From assembly GCA_948099385.1 (NCBI GenBank), contig CANUEZ040000029.1, positions 3,069,501 through 3,133,500 of the forward strand: 64,000 bases of DNA, read 5' to 3'. A program made the translations under genes and the position numbers. Source of the stretch: Fasciola hepatica. Lineage: Eukaryota; Platyhelminthes; Trematoda; Plagiorchiida; Fasciolidae. The notes beneath the pieces were generated by a model that saw nothing but the letters and a program-made list of their open reading frames with translations, had not been told where the DNA came from and made no database searches. The stretch's first letter is position 1. Every line of letters starts with the position of its first letter. This document shows, piece after piece, positions 43,870 to 55,209 of the stretch.

Positions 43870-46700
43870 TAAGCCTGATGTTATGTTTGCCTGCAAGTTT
43901 TTTTCGCTTCCGTTTCAAAATACAAATATTGTCGAAATTATACCGACAAATTGATCTCTTCGCGGATAATTTCTCTTTCCTAAATCATAAGTTGCAACAA
44001 ATGGTTGAATAAAAAAGTTCTATACAACCTAATATTGTTAAACAGTTCTATCGTGATTTGTCAGTGACTGAAATCGAGTGACCTTGGTTGCCGTGATGAA
44101 TTTGTCTGAAAATTAGAAACTCAAGGGTGATAAAATGCCGCATACGACTAACTAATTGGATCATGAAGGTAAAATTCAACACAGGTGGTCTTCGCCACTG
44201 ACTAATAAATGTTGATCCTGACAGAAATAATTATTTTTACTGAGCTGTCGACTATAAATCTGTCTAGCAGTGAAAAAGCAGAAACCACGCCAAAATATTT
44301 GGAGAATAGCGCAATGCTATCGCGGCTCGTTTGCAATGCTCGTGAATGATAGTTGGTGCCAACGAATTGGAATCGTATCCGTGTTTTTTTCATTTGATGT
44401 ATTGATAGGGCTTGCTTTTCCATAAACATTAACCCCGTGGTTATGTTATGCATTTTAACTATATGTTCAACTGATTAGTCGGTTAAACAAACGGCATCTT
44501 CTTTTGCTTTCCTCTGGTGATCGACTGTTGAAATACGACATTAGGCTCATCGGAGAAAAAGCGTCGAATTGTTTCAATGACATGAATTTCACAGCAAGGT
44601 CCTATGAATTTGGCTTGTTACATGTTCGTTTTTAATGGAAGTAACGGATTTAGGGCAGGAAAGGACTGACAACAATTTTTGCCACTGTTATATTCGTATT
44701 TCCTCTCCCTTTCATTTACCCTTCAGGCCTGAATGTTGTTGTACCTGAACTGCAAGAACCATCAACAGAGACTGAACCTAAATGAATCTTTTCCCTTCCC
44801 TAATTCACTGGGTTCTTTTTCATGGGACTCTGGGCACCAAGGATGAAGATCCACTTCTGCCACTTAAATGCTATTTGCCTGTGTCTGTTACCTTGATGTG
44901 TGTGCGTGCCTGTAGAGTGAACAATTTGCGAAACATCAGTCCAGTATTTGCTTATCAGGTACTTCCACCGAGCTTGACTCCTGTCCAATATACATTTTAG
45001 ACCGACCGTCATCACGGCTGTGCGACCAGGTCCACCTTGTCCGTTGAATTTTTCCAGAAGGAGGCACATAAAACCAAAAAAATTTCATTACTTTAGTGAG
45101 GAGGAGAGATGTAACATTCGGCTAGTCCACGGGGTCACTGTTCCTACTGCTGTTCGTGTAAAACAGTGCCAGAACAAGACCCGGTGGGTAAGACACCAAC
45201 GTATCCGACTTGCACGATGACGTTGTCTGCATGGCAATAAAAAAGGTACGTAGAAGGAGCACTACGCATATTTACCAAGAAGATTTTCCTATGAGTCGTA
45301 GCGAAGACGCATAAAGAAGAGTAAGCTGCGTCAGCTTTCGGTCGATTTCAAGTGGACACTTAGCGTCCAACAAAGATGGTCATATGTTGCAATCGCAAAG
45401 GTATTCAGATGGCACCGACTTACTTCGGTTGTTCAATGAGCACTAAGGAGCTCACAAAACCGGACTAGTTATAAGAAATCACCCAGGAAATTCATTTTGC
45501 AAAATTCGGAGTCACAACTCTCCTTACGTTACCTGATATGGACTGCTGTAAATCACGGTCAACCGTATCTGTTGAATACTATCAGCAACACTCTGAATGA
45601 CGCAAATTTCATCGAATTCATACAATAAATGTATCGAGTCTGTGAGACCAAAAGTTCTAGGGAGATTATCCTGCCGCAACGCAATGTTTCACATCGCCGA
45701 GAAGTAAGTCTACTCGGAATGCTTTCATATTTACCGGTCCGCCAATGGTAGATAAAGGCAACGTCAAAAGTTTGTGTTAGATTAAAATGTTGCGTGGAGG
45801 TGATAGACTAATTCCAAAAATCTACAATTTCTATCGAATTTCTCTAATGCTTCGAGTCAAGTCATGTCAAGTCAAAGTCAAAATGTGGCTTTATTCATCG
45901 CAGGGGATGGATTTTCAGCACTATGCTCATCGTTACATTATCCGTTGGATAAACTCAGTGTGCATTCGAATAAGTAAAAAGAATAGAGTAAATGCTCCGT
46001 TCAAGCGGCAGTTACAAATAATGATAGGAAGATGAGTTAGGACAAAGCGTTTCTGAGTTCACCAGATCCTAGTGATGGCTTGTTGAGGTACCTCGCAAGT
46101 TAGGGCAGGACAGATAAACGATGGGAGGTTGTCCGAGAGTGGAACAAGTTGTGTTTACGCCTAATGGATGGGGAAGAAACACATCCAGTTAGATGCATGT
46201 GCAATGGATGAGTTGAGTTCGATAAAATATTACCGCCAAGTTTTTGCAAGAAAAAAGTGCTTTCCTGTAAGGAAATTGCTTACATCAAGAAGGGAGACAC
46301 AACTGGATCGTGGTAAAACTTTGATAGACCTGTGCAAGACCAGCAAAAATGACAGGGGAACAATAAATGAGATGTGGCATCACGCGAGAAAATACAAACC
46401 CTTAAATAAGGTATATTGGAAAGTGTAAGGATCTTATGCGATTATAAAATGATAATCGTCCAATCTTTGTGAATGCATTAATTATGTGCCGGGACCAGGT
46501 GGGGTCTTGGGAAATGGTTACGTCAAAATATTTTACTGACACAACTATGGGCATTACCTTATTGTCAGTATGTAGAGGTGAACAACTATTTCCGAATGAA
46601 GATAGACGTCCTTCGTTGGCAAGTGAAAACAGGATGTCATTACATTTGGATAAATATGACGACGTGGACTACTGATCAACAGAAAACAAGAAATCACTTA
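43870..46700. other. Unassigned non-coding DNA
   Basis: Short frames at 45020-45220 and 46168-46428 are Lys/Arg-rich but match nothing I recognise, and neighbouring frames contain stops. No tandem repeat is visible. Confidence 0.4.
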
Positions 46701-46710
46701 GTTCAGAAAA

Positions 46711-47665
46711 TTAAAAGTTATCATCATCAGCGTATTTAATCCGAAGATCATCAGAAGCTATTGGCAAATTGCAAATGTAAAATGAAAAAGGAAGGAAGAC
46801 AGAATGACGCCCTAAAGTTCTCTTGCATTGACGGACAGAGAATCTGGGATGTCGCCTTAGAGTGTTGTAAACAGTTCTGTTAGGGAAATAGTCTCCAATT
46901 AGTGACAACGACGGTGGGGGTATACTTGCGTTTTGTAACGTTGGTAGCAATAGTGGCCTATCAGCACAATTGAATGCTTTGCTGTGATCAAGATAACACA
47001 AGTAAAAAAGCTTCCCGGAGCAATCGAGGGATAATGAAATGGAGTTGACTAAATATGCTGGCGCGTCTATTGTGGAACTTTTGTTTCGGTAAACAAACTG
47101 ATAGTCTTCTTCAATATAGATGCACGACTTAATGCACGCAAGATTAAATTTTTCGGATACTTTTGGAAGAACAGAAGTACATGCCATTGGGCGCCATTTA
47201 CCGCTCTCCTTCTTTGGTATTAAGATAATACGGACTGGTCTCCAGCAGTCAGCATTTGTGAGGAAGTACCGCAAGAGGTTCGGCTAAGTACGAAACAAAC
47301 TCCTCAAGGACGGCTGGTTGAAGTTCGCCAGGTCCCGAAGCCTTCCTGAATATGAGTCCTTTCAACTCGGTTAGCACTTGGCTTATGTTGACAAAAAACG
47401 TATCCAGGTTTGAGTTGGGGCCGAAACTGAATCCCGGTCGCATCATACAGAATGTAAATGGTGCACAAAACATTTGATTGAGCTCTGTAGCAGTTTTCGG
47501 GGGTACCCGTTGCGCGGAGCTCATACCACAGGGCTTTTTCATCCTGCTCCAAATTTGACGATGACTAGAGTTTCCCAGTATACTTCCTGTATACAACCTG
47601 TCGTTTTTTATTTCAGACCGAATTAAATGTGTTGTTCGCTTCACTGATGCACGATTTCCAGTCAC
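46711..47665 (-). pseudogene. Jockey/CR1-type LINE reverse transcriptase
   Basis: Two - strand frames. 47249-47665 has VFVNISQVLTELKG-like and RKASGPGELQPAVLEEFVSY LAEPL, the pre-fingers block. 46711-47274 has WRPVRIILIPKKESGKWRPM, LPKVSEKFNLACIKSCIY, YLDHSKAFNCADRPLLLP, and at the end RIKYADDDNF with an intact YADD box. Stops are few within each frame, so this copy is younger than the CR1-like remnant at 12-19 kb. It stops abruptly just after YADD. Confidence 0.87.
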
Positions 47666-47959
47666 ATAAGCGCACTTTTTCTATCGTCTTAATGTGTTCA
47701 AGTAAGGCCACGAAAACCTGGTGGGTCGGATATAAATCGACTTTAGTGGACAACAAATATCGTAACAAAAGTGCAAATAACTTGTCAGATGATCACAGTA
47801 AACTCAGGCATCGGGGTTGTGGAACTGAATAAAATCACTGTCCCGAACCATTTCTCGTAGCAATGCCAAGTTATCTGGGTATGCCGGATGCAGTGTCTTC
47901 CATGGGAGTTGCACGTGTACGATCTACGAAGATAGAAAGAAAACGCGATGAGCCGGAGT

Positions 47960-48470
47960 TCAGTAAGTCCATAAGCGAGCATCAACACTCACACCAATAA
48001 AGATGAGCTTGGCCATCTGTCTGAGTGCGTTACACCGGGTTGCCTGGCCTATGGAAAGTCCTGCGATCCGGAAAACGGGTAGGCATAACGTGGGGTGATT
48101 TGGAATAAATTTTTGGGTAAGCCTTGATGATACAATGGTCAAAGGTGGATAAAGTGACCATCTTCTGGATGGAGATAAACTCAACGTCGTTGACGAAGAA
48201 AAAATCAAGCTGCACATTCTTTCTTGTGAAGTTTACAACATTCTTTAGCACTAGACAGATTGGAAAACTGATATCAGAATAAAATCTCCAGCGACGATGA
48301 CCAGTGATGTTCCAATGTTCTATTATTTCTGATGTGTGTCAACAAATATAGAAATGTCCCTTGATAAGCAAGATGGTGAAATAAAGACATTCGTAGTGAT
48401 GATCGATCGACGAGTCGTGGTAAGTTAAGTAACTGCTGTGATTCACCATGCATCCCACGGGGCACGGACC
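47960..48470 (-). pseudogene. Jockey/CR1-type LINE endonuclease C-terminus
   Basis: The - strand frame at 48030-48251 has LKNVVNFTRKNVQLDFFFVN and FISIQKMVTLSTFDHCIIK, corresponding to the R..LDLFF..D...I...LSTSDHC end of APE-type LINE endonucleases. Upstream 48274-48465 (PRGMHGESQQLLNLPRL) probably continues it. The N-terminal half is absent. It lies in correct order before the RT at 47.7 kb. Confidence 0.7.
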
Positions 48471-48479
48471 GGTCCAGCC

Positions 48480-49380
48480 TCCTGGCTGAATACGCTGAGG
48501 AGCTTCAGCCAATCATAATCGCCGTGAACAGGTATAACAAATACTCACTGTGATTGTTCGACTTGTGATTGGCCAGTTATTTCCTTTGATGCAACATATT
48601 TGTACAAATCGGTTCTACAATAGAATTAACGTACACTTCCGCACCCTCGGCCTTCTTGCTATTTCGGTTTGCGTAGTTCTGGATGGGAGCGATTCCACTG
48701 CGTCTTATTAATCCGAGTATTGCGAACGGAAATAGTAGCATCCAAAGAAGAAGGTGAAATAGTTTAAATTACCGTACTGTGGTGGATTCGGTCACTAGGA
48801 CACATCAAGAAACGTTACAACTATATGTGAACTTCCACACAATACGCCAAGTGTCAAACTCATCAAGCAAGAGAAAAGTACAACCTCTTTAAGAACTGCT
48901 AGATTTAAACGTTTAGGTGTTTTTCATTACCAACTTGGATGAAAAAGCGATTTTCTGATGCATTTGAAAACAGTATGGAAATTTAGGACGAAAAAGGCCA
49001 ACTGCCCTATCATTTATCTGTATGTCAGTTATTTTTGGCTATATTCTATTGGCTAGGGACTATCCCTGGCCACCAGCAAATTTGAATGGAAATATCATCT
49101 TCGTCTTTATCCTCTATTGATATTATATCTCATGCGCGGTGGATTTTCTATAAAGATCCCGCACTGTGAATTCACACTGATATCCCGATGCACAAACTCG
49201 TGGACGTTTCATGTCTTAAGTTGCAGCCAATGGGCTAGTTTATTGGTCGGTCCAATAGCTGATTTGTTTTGACCAGTCATGTGTGACAGCCTGAACTATT
49301 CAACTTTTGGAAACCCATTCCCATCAGTTAATTACGTGATTCAACTGCTTCATTCACATAGTAATTCTATGAGATATGAT
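48480..49380. other. Unassigned non-coding DNA
   Basis: Nothing recognisable was found. Confidence 0.4.
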
Positions 49381-49384
49381 TGAG

Positions 49385-49575
49385 CTATAATGGGAACACT
49401 TTGCGAACTGAAAAGTTCTGAAGGCACTACTTTTCTAAGTTGGAAACCGATGGAAAACATGGGTTTTGGGGTTGAGTTTTGAAAATCTTGGGAACATTCC
49501 GCAAACCGCTACTTTTTGAGGGCACGATATTTGACAGGATTAAGTGCATAAAGTTATTTGAACTACTCGCATCCG
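49385..49575 (+). repeat. Dispersed repeat, relative of 8280-8490
   Basis: Shares ATAATGGGAACA, TTGGAAACCGATGGAAAA and the ATTTGACAG-ATTAAGTG-ATA region with the 8.3-kb copy, in the same order. Confidence 0.6.
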
Positions 49576-49978
49576 CTAGACTACCCTGGAAATGCCATAG
49601 TTCATTTCTTCCCTAACTGGACCGGCAATAGATCACTTATTTGATAATTACCACGAAAATGGTGTTTTTGTTGATTCTTTGCGGTGGTATGAGTATTAGT
49701 AGGAACACCGAAAACCTTCACTGACTTTATCATACGTTTACAGTTCTGCAAATCCATTCAGATGAGAAAGTTGTGCGTCGCGGACACGTTTTCTTTAATT
49801 CCGACGGGTGAAGAAGAGGTGAAAAACGATCTTAAGCTAGTAATGAGCAAACCACAAAAAACACGCATAAATGGTGTATAGTAGTCGATTCGCGCTGCGA
49901 TCATCAACGAGGAGTCCTCGTAAGCGCGGATTATTGGTGCACAAACAATCTCCCCTTGTCGTATTGATAAATTCGATA

Positions 49979-50047
49979 GAAAATCCACTTGCATTCTTCG
50001 CATCGAAAAGTCCGACTTTTCGATGCGAAGAGTGCAAGTGGATTTTC
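49979..50047. repeat. Near-perfect palindrome, 34-bp arms, 1-nt spacer
   Basis: Left arm 49979-50012 and right arm 50014-50047 pair at 33 of 34 positions around a single C. DNA of this kind can extrude a cruciform. It gives two overlapping antisense frames with no domain similarity. Confidence 0.95.
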
Positions 50048-50059
50048 CGAAAACATAAC

Positions 50060-52520
50060 ATACGATTCAGGCTCCTCGTGCCAACAATACATTCTCTGAA
50101 ATTCAATAGAGTTGAAAACACTAAATCAATCTGTAACTGTGACTGTTACTCTGCAAACTTTGGCACCGACTGTTGCACTTGTCAACGAGTCAAAACTGTA
50201 ATTGGGGATCATGGTGAATTATAGAGATTTCGAGAGATCTACGACGTGAATGGCCACCAAATGACCAGTCGCATACCTGTTTGAGGAGCGATGCTATTGG
50301 TGGCTTCACTTGAAATTACGGAGGATTTGCTTGAACTTGAAATAGTACAGTCCAATTTTGTTGAAGCCCCGAATAGGTCATCGACTTATTTGATCCATGA
50401 AGCTGTGCTGCGAACTGATCCACAGTTGTATCCGAGACTAATAATCTGGTGACGTTTTCTCCGTGCAACTGTAGATAGGTATTCACCTACAGGTCCCATC
50501 AAATTCGGGAGATCACCTGTCCACAAACGATGTGCAGTATAGACTGGGGTTGTTGTCCACGAGGCATCGACTGCTATTCGGGACCGTACTCATTCCCAGT
50601 TCAATTTCGGCAATCATGTGCCATTAAACTGAACTCAAAAGCAGTTAAACTCTCTCCCTCATTCGCACTGCGTCGAACCGCGCGCAGGGAGAACATGACG
50701 GGCAGACAGCCAGTCAGTCATCTCTTCAACAAACCGAACACCGGAACTCACGCTAGTCGAACGACATGAGGGCAATTAGTTGTCTGTCATGGGAAAATGG
50801 ATGCACATGGACGCACTCCAGCTCGTCGTTCGCAGATTGAGAGTGGAGCAGATGTGCACGCGTATGCGTCTGCATGGTCGGTCGGATGTATCAGTCATCA
50901 ACCCACTGGAAGCGATTCCTTCTGTGGGTTGGAGGGGATTACGAAATTGTTGCGATAATAGAAGGCCGTGTCATCCCAACCGCAACAAATAGTTTAATGC
51001 ACACACACACACACACAATACACGTCGGGGGGAAGGGAGGGGGGGGGAGAGAATAACGATGATGATTGGCTTGTTCTAACATTATCATTCTCGAGTTCGC
51101 ACAACATCAAGCACGTGCGCCCGCATGCATACACACACCGCACATAGTATTGTTTGGTGTGTGCGTATTGGAAGTGTCTGTAATTTTGTTCAGCAAAGTT
51201 CATCATGAGACACAAGAGCGCTGAATGAATGTATGTGGACAGTCGGGTGGGCAGGGGGGGGGGTGTAGTCGCTCTACCTGAGGCAGCGACCTTAGAGAGG
51301 CATCAGTCCTCTTATGGATTCGTGCCCCCACACCCACAAACAACAGACAGATGCACTGAGCATACTGATACGAAGTTACGGTTGGGCGTCCAGACGGACT
51401 GATGGAAAACAACGCGTCCACTTGACGGTCGCTAGACAGACGCGAAAAATAATGGGCTGTGTGTACGTGCATATATATATGAATCATTCGAACAGACAAA
51501 CAAACAAACAATTTCACTCGCCCGTGTTACGTGGGTTGCGATTGGATGTGTTTAGATTGCGACAAGCATATTGCGAGATGATGGCCCACTATTTTGCTCG
51601 ATTCCTGTTTGCTTACTGAACATAATCTTCCGTAGTGTTTAAATGGGAAGAATGAAAATCCCGGTGATGCTAGGTGATGCATCACATCGCACCGCACCGC
51701 AGCGAAGCAGCTGCTTCTCAAGAATGTTTACTTTTTCAAAGCACATACACGCACGTGTGCACACATTTACGCACAGGAATAGATTCCCAATAGATTCATC
51801 CAGCTGGTTGGGCGGTGAGTTGATCACGCTGATTAGGGGTCAGGTTCTCTCCTACTCATTGTGGTCTTAGACACAGGAGACGCTCTGACCGTAGAAACCG
51901 TGTTCAGCGTCAGACATGACACTGAGCCCCCTTGATAGCAGGAAACTCGTCCAAATTATACCCATCAGAGGAGGGTATACCATGGAAATCTCTCACACTG
52001 CCTTTCAGTATTTCTTCATCCGTTCTGTTCTACTTTCCGCGCATCTTGATGAGAGTCAATCCCCTACCCACATTCGTTGTTCTGAGTTTGTAGCCCGAGA
52101 TTAAAGACGAGTAAGCAAAGCACCTTTGTGTTTCGCCCACACGCATCACCGGGGCACAGGCATTGCTGCGGGGCTCATCTGAATGACCCGCTCGGGTAGG
52201 ACGGATAGAAAGAGGACAAACTGACTCTGAGAGAAACATCCGTTAAGTGCAACCCAGCTGTGTCATCAAACTTGACCATGGTTTACTTGTGACCATGTTC
52301 CGGTTTTAAAACTGGGACTAGAGATGGACAAGCGAAAAACTTTAGATGGACCCGAATCGGACGGAATCTTGGGTCCGTTGCCCTCATCCTGTGGAGAAGA
52401 CCTGATCGGTGGGAGGCATTCGCTTGGAGTTAACTAGGTCCGGAACCGTGTCTCCATTTGAAAGCTGTCGGGCATTTCTGGCTGTCATAGAGGTCGACAT
52501 CTGTACAAGCTTAACTTGGT
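50060..52520. other. Unassigned DNA with small simple repeats
   Basis: Contains a short CA run (50999-51017), a G-rich stretch (51027-51052), and a second G run near 51255-51265. The region is rich in TG/CA-containing sequence. No gene is supported. Confidence 0.5.
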
Positions 52521-52529
52521 GATTCGGAT

Positions 52530-52720
52530 CAGCTCGAACGGGAGCGGGGTGGCGCAGTGGAAACACACACGCCTTCGAGATGGGAGGGCCCGGGTTCAAA
52601 CCCTGGGTGTGGCGGAGGATATGCACCACTGATGAGCTCTAACAAGAGCGAAACTCGAGTCTGGTGCTTCCGAGTGCAGGTTGGTCGGATGACCTGAGGT
52701 TTGCGCGTGAAACGTGGAGT
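52530..52720 (+). mobile_element. tRNA-derived SINE carrying a hammerhead ribozyme
   Basis: A Pol III A box TGGCGCAGTGG (52550-52560) and B box GGTTCAAACCC (52593-52603) form a tRNA-like head, followed directly by a complete hammerhead (52613-52672). This layout matches the schistosome Sm-alpha class of hammerhead SINEs by architecture. The tail after about 52680 (GATGACCTGAGGTTTGCGCG) is not recognised, and its 3' limit is uncertain. No target duplication was identified. Confidence 0.8.
52613..52672 (+). ncRNA. Hammerhead ribozyme (type I layout)
   Basis: Self-cleaving RNA. Visible parts: outer helix CGGA (52613-52616) with TCCG (52669-52672); inner stem I GCACCA (52623-52628) with TGGTGC (52662-52667), six perfect pairs; CTGATGA (52629-52635); stem II GCTCT/AGAGC closing an AACA loop (52636-52649); GAAA (52650-52653); a very short stem III; and the cleavage triplet GTC (52659-52661). 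Unpaired bases between the two parts of stem I could make the tertiary loop contact typical of natural hammerheads. All core residues are present, so cleavage after C52661 is expected. Confidence 0.9.
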
Positions 52721-53012
52721 CCAAAAGGACAGTCAATCAAACGAAAAATTAAACAATCCCACACTACTCGCAAGTAATTGCGTGATATATGAATCTTGGA
52801 ATGTGAAAAAAGAGCACTCATCTTCGTGGAGTGAAATGTGTGAACCTAATCAATGAGATCGTTTGTATGTGCATGTACCGTCTCCTTCAGATGATAACCG
52901 GGCCGGTCAGTAACCGTGACGACTGTTACCAAGTGAGGCAATGTAAATAATGTTGCTCTTTTCAAGACAATTGTTTGCTATCGCATCCATACTTCTACTT
53001 TTCTTTCTCTTT

Positions 53013-53047
53013 CACATACACACACACACACACACAAACACACACAA
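53013..53047. repeat. (CA)n microsatellite
   Basis: CA run interrupted by AAA near 53035-53038. Confidence 0.9.
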
Positions 53048-53278
53048 AACTGTTGATTACCACGAAATAGTCAATACACACCACTCAGGATAGATTATTT
53101 TGATAACACATATTCATCTTTAGTTTTCTCAGTCTCATACAGGTACTCGGATAACTGTCTGACTAACCACTTCTAAATCTGTAATCCATTTCACCCAACA
53201 GCATCAACTTTTATTTCGGTGAGAGTGGTTGTGCGACACGGGCAGAATTTTTGCATATCACTAAACGAATCTTGACAA

Positions 53279-53960
53279 TATAGTGCACAAAAAGCTATTG
53301 AGTCCACCCCGTTTTTTCTCTGTTATCTTGCGACTACTTTTCAACCAACCTATTTAGGATGACCAAATTTGGCACGCTAATGTGTCAACTCACTACTATA
53401 GTAAATATGCCCATGGATCTTAAACATGATCTAAATAAGCCGATTTATTCCGGGTAATGTGCTATTAAACCTACCTCCGTATGAATGGCAATAACAATTG
53501 GCTGGTTGAAGAGATCAACGGCCCTTCCTGGTAAAGACTGAAAAATAACGTTCGGGCTTACTTTCAGTGATGTTCCGGCTGGTCTCAAGTTCTATGTTGT
53601 ACAATTGTTCCCATGCAGCAGTCAGCCACCTGATTCCCTGCTAGCTGAGGTTTGTTGTCCTCAAAATAGCACCCAAGACCATCATGGATCCACCACCGTA
53701 AGCTCGACAACTTGACTCAAGCTTGCTCTTCCTGATGTAGTGCCAGCAGTACATGATTCCATCAGGGCCGTTGAAATTAAACTTTTTTTCATCGCTAAAC
53801 ATCCGATCATTCCACGCAGCATTCCAAGTGATGTTATTTCTGATCCAGTCCACTCGATCTGGAATATGCCACTTACCCAAGACACCGATCTCATCATCTT
53901 GCACTACACGCGTGCGCCGGTGATACGTCACTTACCAGGTGGTTGAGAGTCAGCCCGGAA
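53279..53960 (-). pseudogene. Tc1/mariner transposase fragment
   Basis: The - strand frame at 53641-53931 encodes KWHIPDRVDWIRNNITWNAA, then RMFSDEKKFNFNGPDGIMYC W and YGGGSMMVLGAI. These are the second catalytic Asp block (FSDEKKF-DGPDG) and the GGGS-MVWGAI block of Tc1/mariner transposases. The third catalytic residue and the N-terminal DNA-binding domain are not seen. A possible terminal repeat GTGCACAAAAAGCTATTGAG begins next to TATA at 53279-53282, with no partner found. Confidence 0.78.
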
Positions 53961-54333
53961 ATTCTACGGTTTACATGTTGGGTTCACAACTATGCACATT
54001 GGATTCAGTGGATATGCACTGTTGACAATTTCTAACCGGCTACATAGAACAACTGTATAAAGCAAACAAGCAGGTGGGAGCCGCCAGTTCACCCGCGTTG
54101 TGTACGCGCCCGGAGGGGAGTGGTGGATGGGTCGATCGATATGGTGCATTTGAAAAAAGCTCACAACGAGACTACGACCAGTCCCATGGGCATAAAGGTG
54201 CAGAGAATAAAACCTATGGTATTAACTGAAGCATAAAGATGACACCAGTTACGATGACAGTTTCTCAAGTTTTGTTCGTATTTGGCAGGTAATCAAACTG
54301 CTACATGGATACCTGTTTTTCTCGTCAGATTAC

Positions 54334-54335
<2 letters not shown>

Positions 54336-54391
<56 letters not shown>
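54336..54391. repeat. (AT)n microsatellite
   Basis: Uninterrupted AT dinucleotide run, 56 bases. Confidence 0.97.
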
Positions 54392-54394
<3 letters not shown>

Positions 54395-54399
54395 TCGAG

Positions 54400-55130
54400 A
54401 ACGACAGATAAGTGCTCAGACATAAGAGAAACAAAGGAACGTTTATAATTCACCATCATATTCGGACAGGTGGGAATTTCACATAAACAGTATGCACTGC
54501 AATAGGCTCAATCCCAGAAATATGTGCGCCGACAAGTACATTTTACTTCCATGTTTATTCACAATATATTCACTTTTGCAAATGCAGAAAAAACTGGTTA
54601 CTTATAGCATCAACAAAATCTGCTTTCACCTATACATGACAGTGTAATGACCAATCACCCGTTTGTATCAGAATGACCTAGCCAACCGGTCCCATGCATA
54701 GCCGATTGGCTGACTGATGAACACCATGCCGCACAGAGGGGTATTCGAATTTCCAGGTGGATGATACCGAGAACAGAGAACGTTTTCAAGAAGAACGCAA
54801 ACGCATACTGGTGAACGACCGATTTACATTCGAATACAAGTTTAGTGGAGTTATAAACGTCGCATGACTATTCGCGAAACAGTTTTTTTACAAACTTCGC
54901 CCATTCGAAACGTGTTTTACACTTCTACTGGTCGTTTTGAAACTAACAGTGCCTGTTGTCGATGTTTCCACAAACGTTTCCCAGATCTGCGCACGAGTTA
55001 CGAGGATTCAATCGACCTCTTATATTCCAAACATTGTGCTTTGCTTTTTTTACTTCTTTCATTTTTCATGCGACAAAGTACAACATTTTAGGAAAGGGGC
55101 TGCGGCCATTGAAAGGTTGCCAAGTGGGGA
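54400..55130. other. Unassigned non-coding DNA
   Basis: Several overlapping frames of 75-91 codons end near the tRNA-like sequence, but none shows a domain. Confidence 0.4.
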
Positions 55131-55137
55131 AGTGGTC

Positions 55138-55207
55138 GGTAGTGGCGGGAATCGAACCCGGGCCGTTATTATCCAAAGTCCTCGATGCTAACCGTTTGAC
55201 CACCACC
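55138..55207 (-). pseudogene. tRNA-like sequence, Gln(TTG)-like
   Basis: On the - strand the acceptor arms GGTGGTG and CACTACC pair at all seven positions (one wobble). The B box GGTTCGATTCC and an A-box-like TGGTCAAACGGTTAGC are present. The anticodon loop would be CTTTGGA, giving TTG. The anticodon stem does not pair and one T-stem pair is lost. I call it a pseudogene or SINE head rather than a working tRNA. Confidence 0.65.
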
Positions 55208-55209
55208 GG

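Noticed and set aside
45020..46430. Basic frames (e.g. 46168-46428) considered as a transposase or MULE-like fragment
   Set aside because: No catalytic motif or recognisable block could be identified, and the surrounding frames contain many stops.
49837..50224. Overlapping antisense frames of 94 and 117 codons
   Set aside because: They exist because of the palindrome at 49979-50047, which makes both strands similar. No protein family was recognised.
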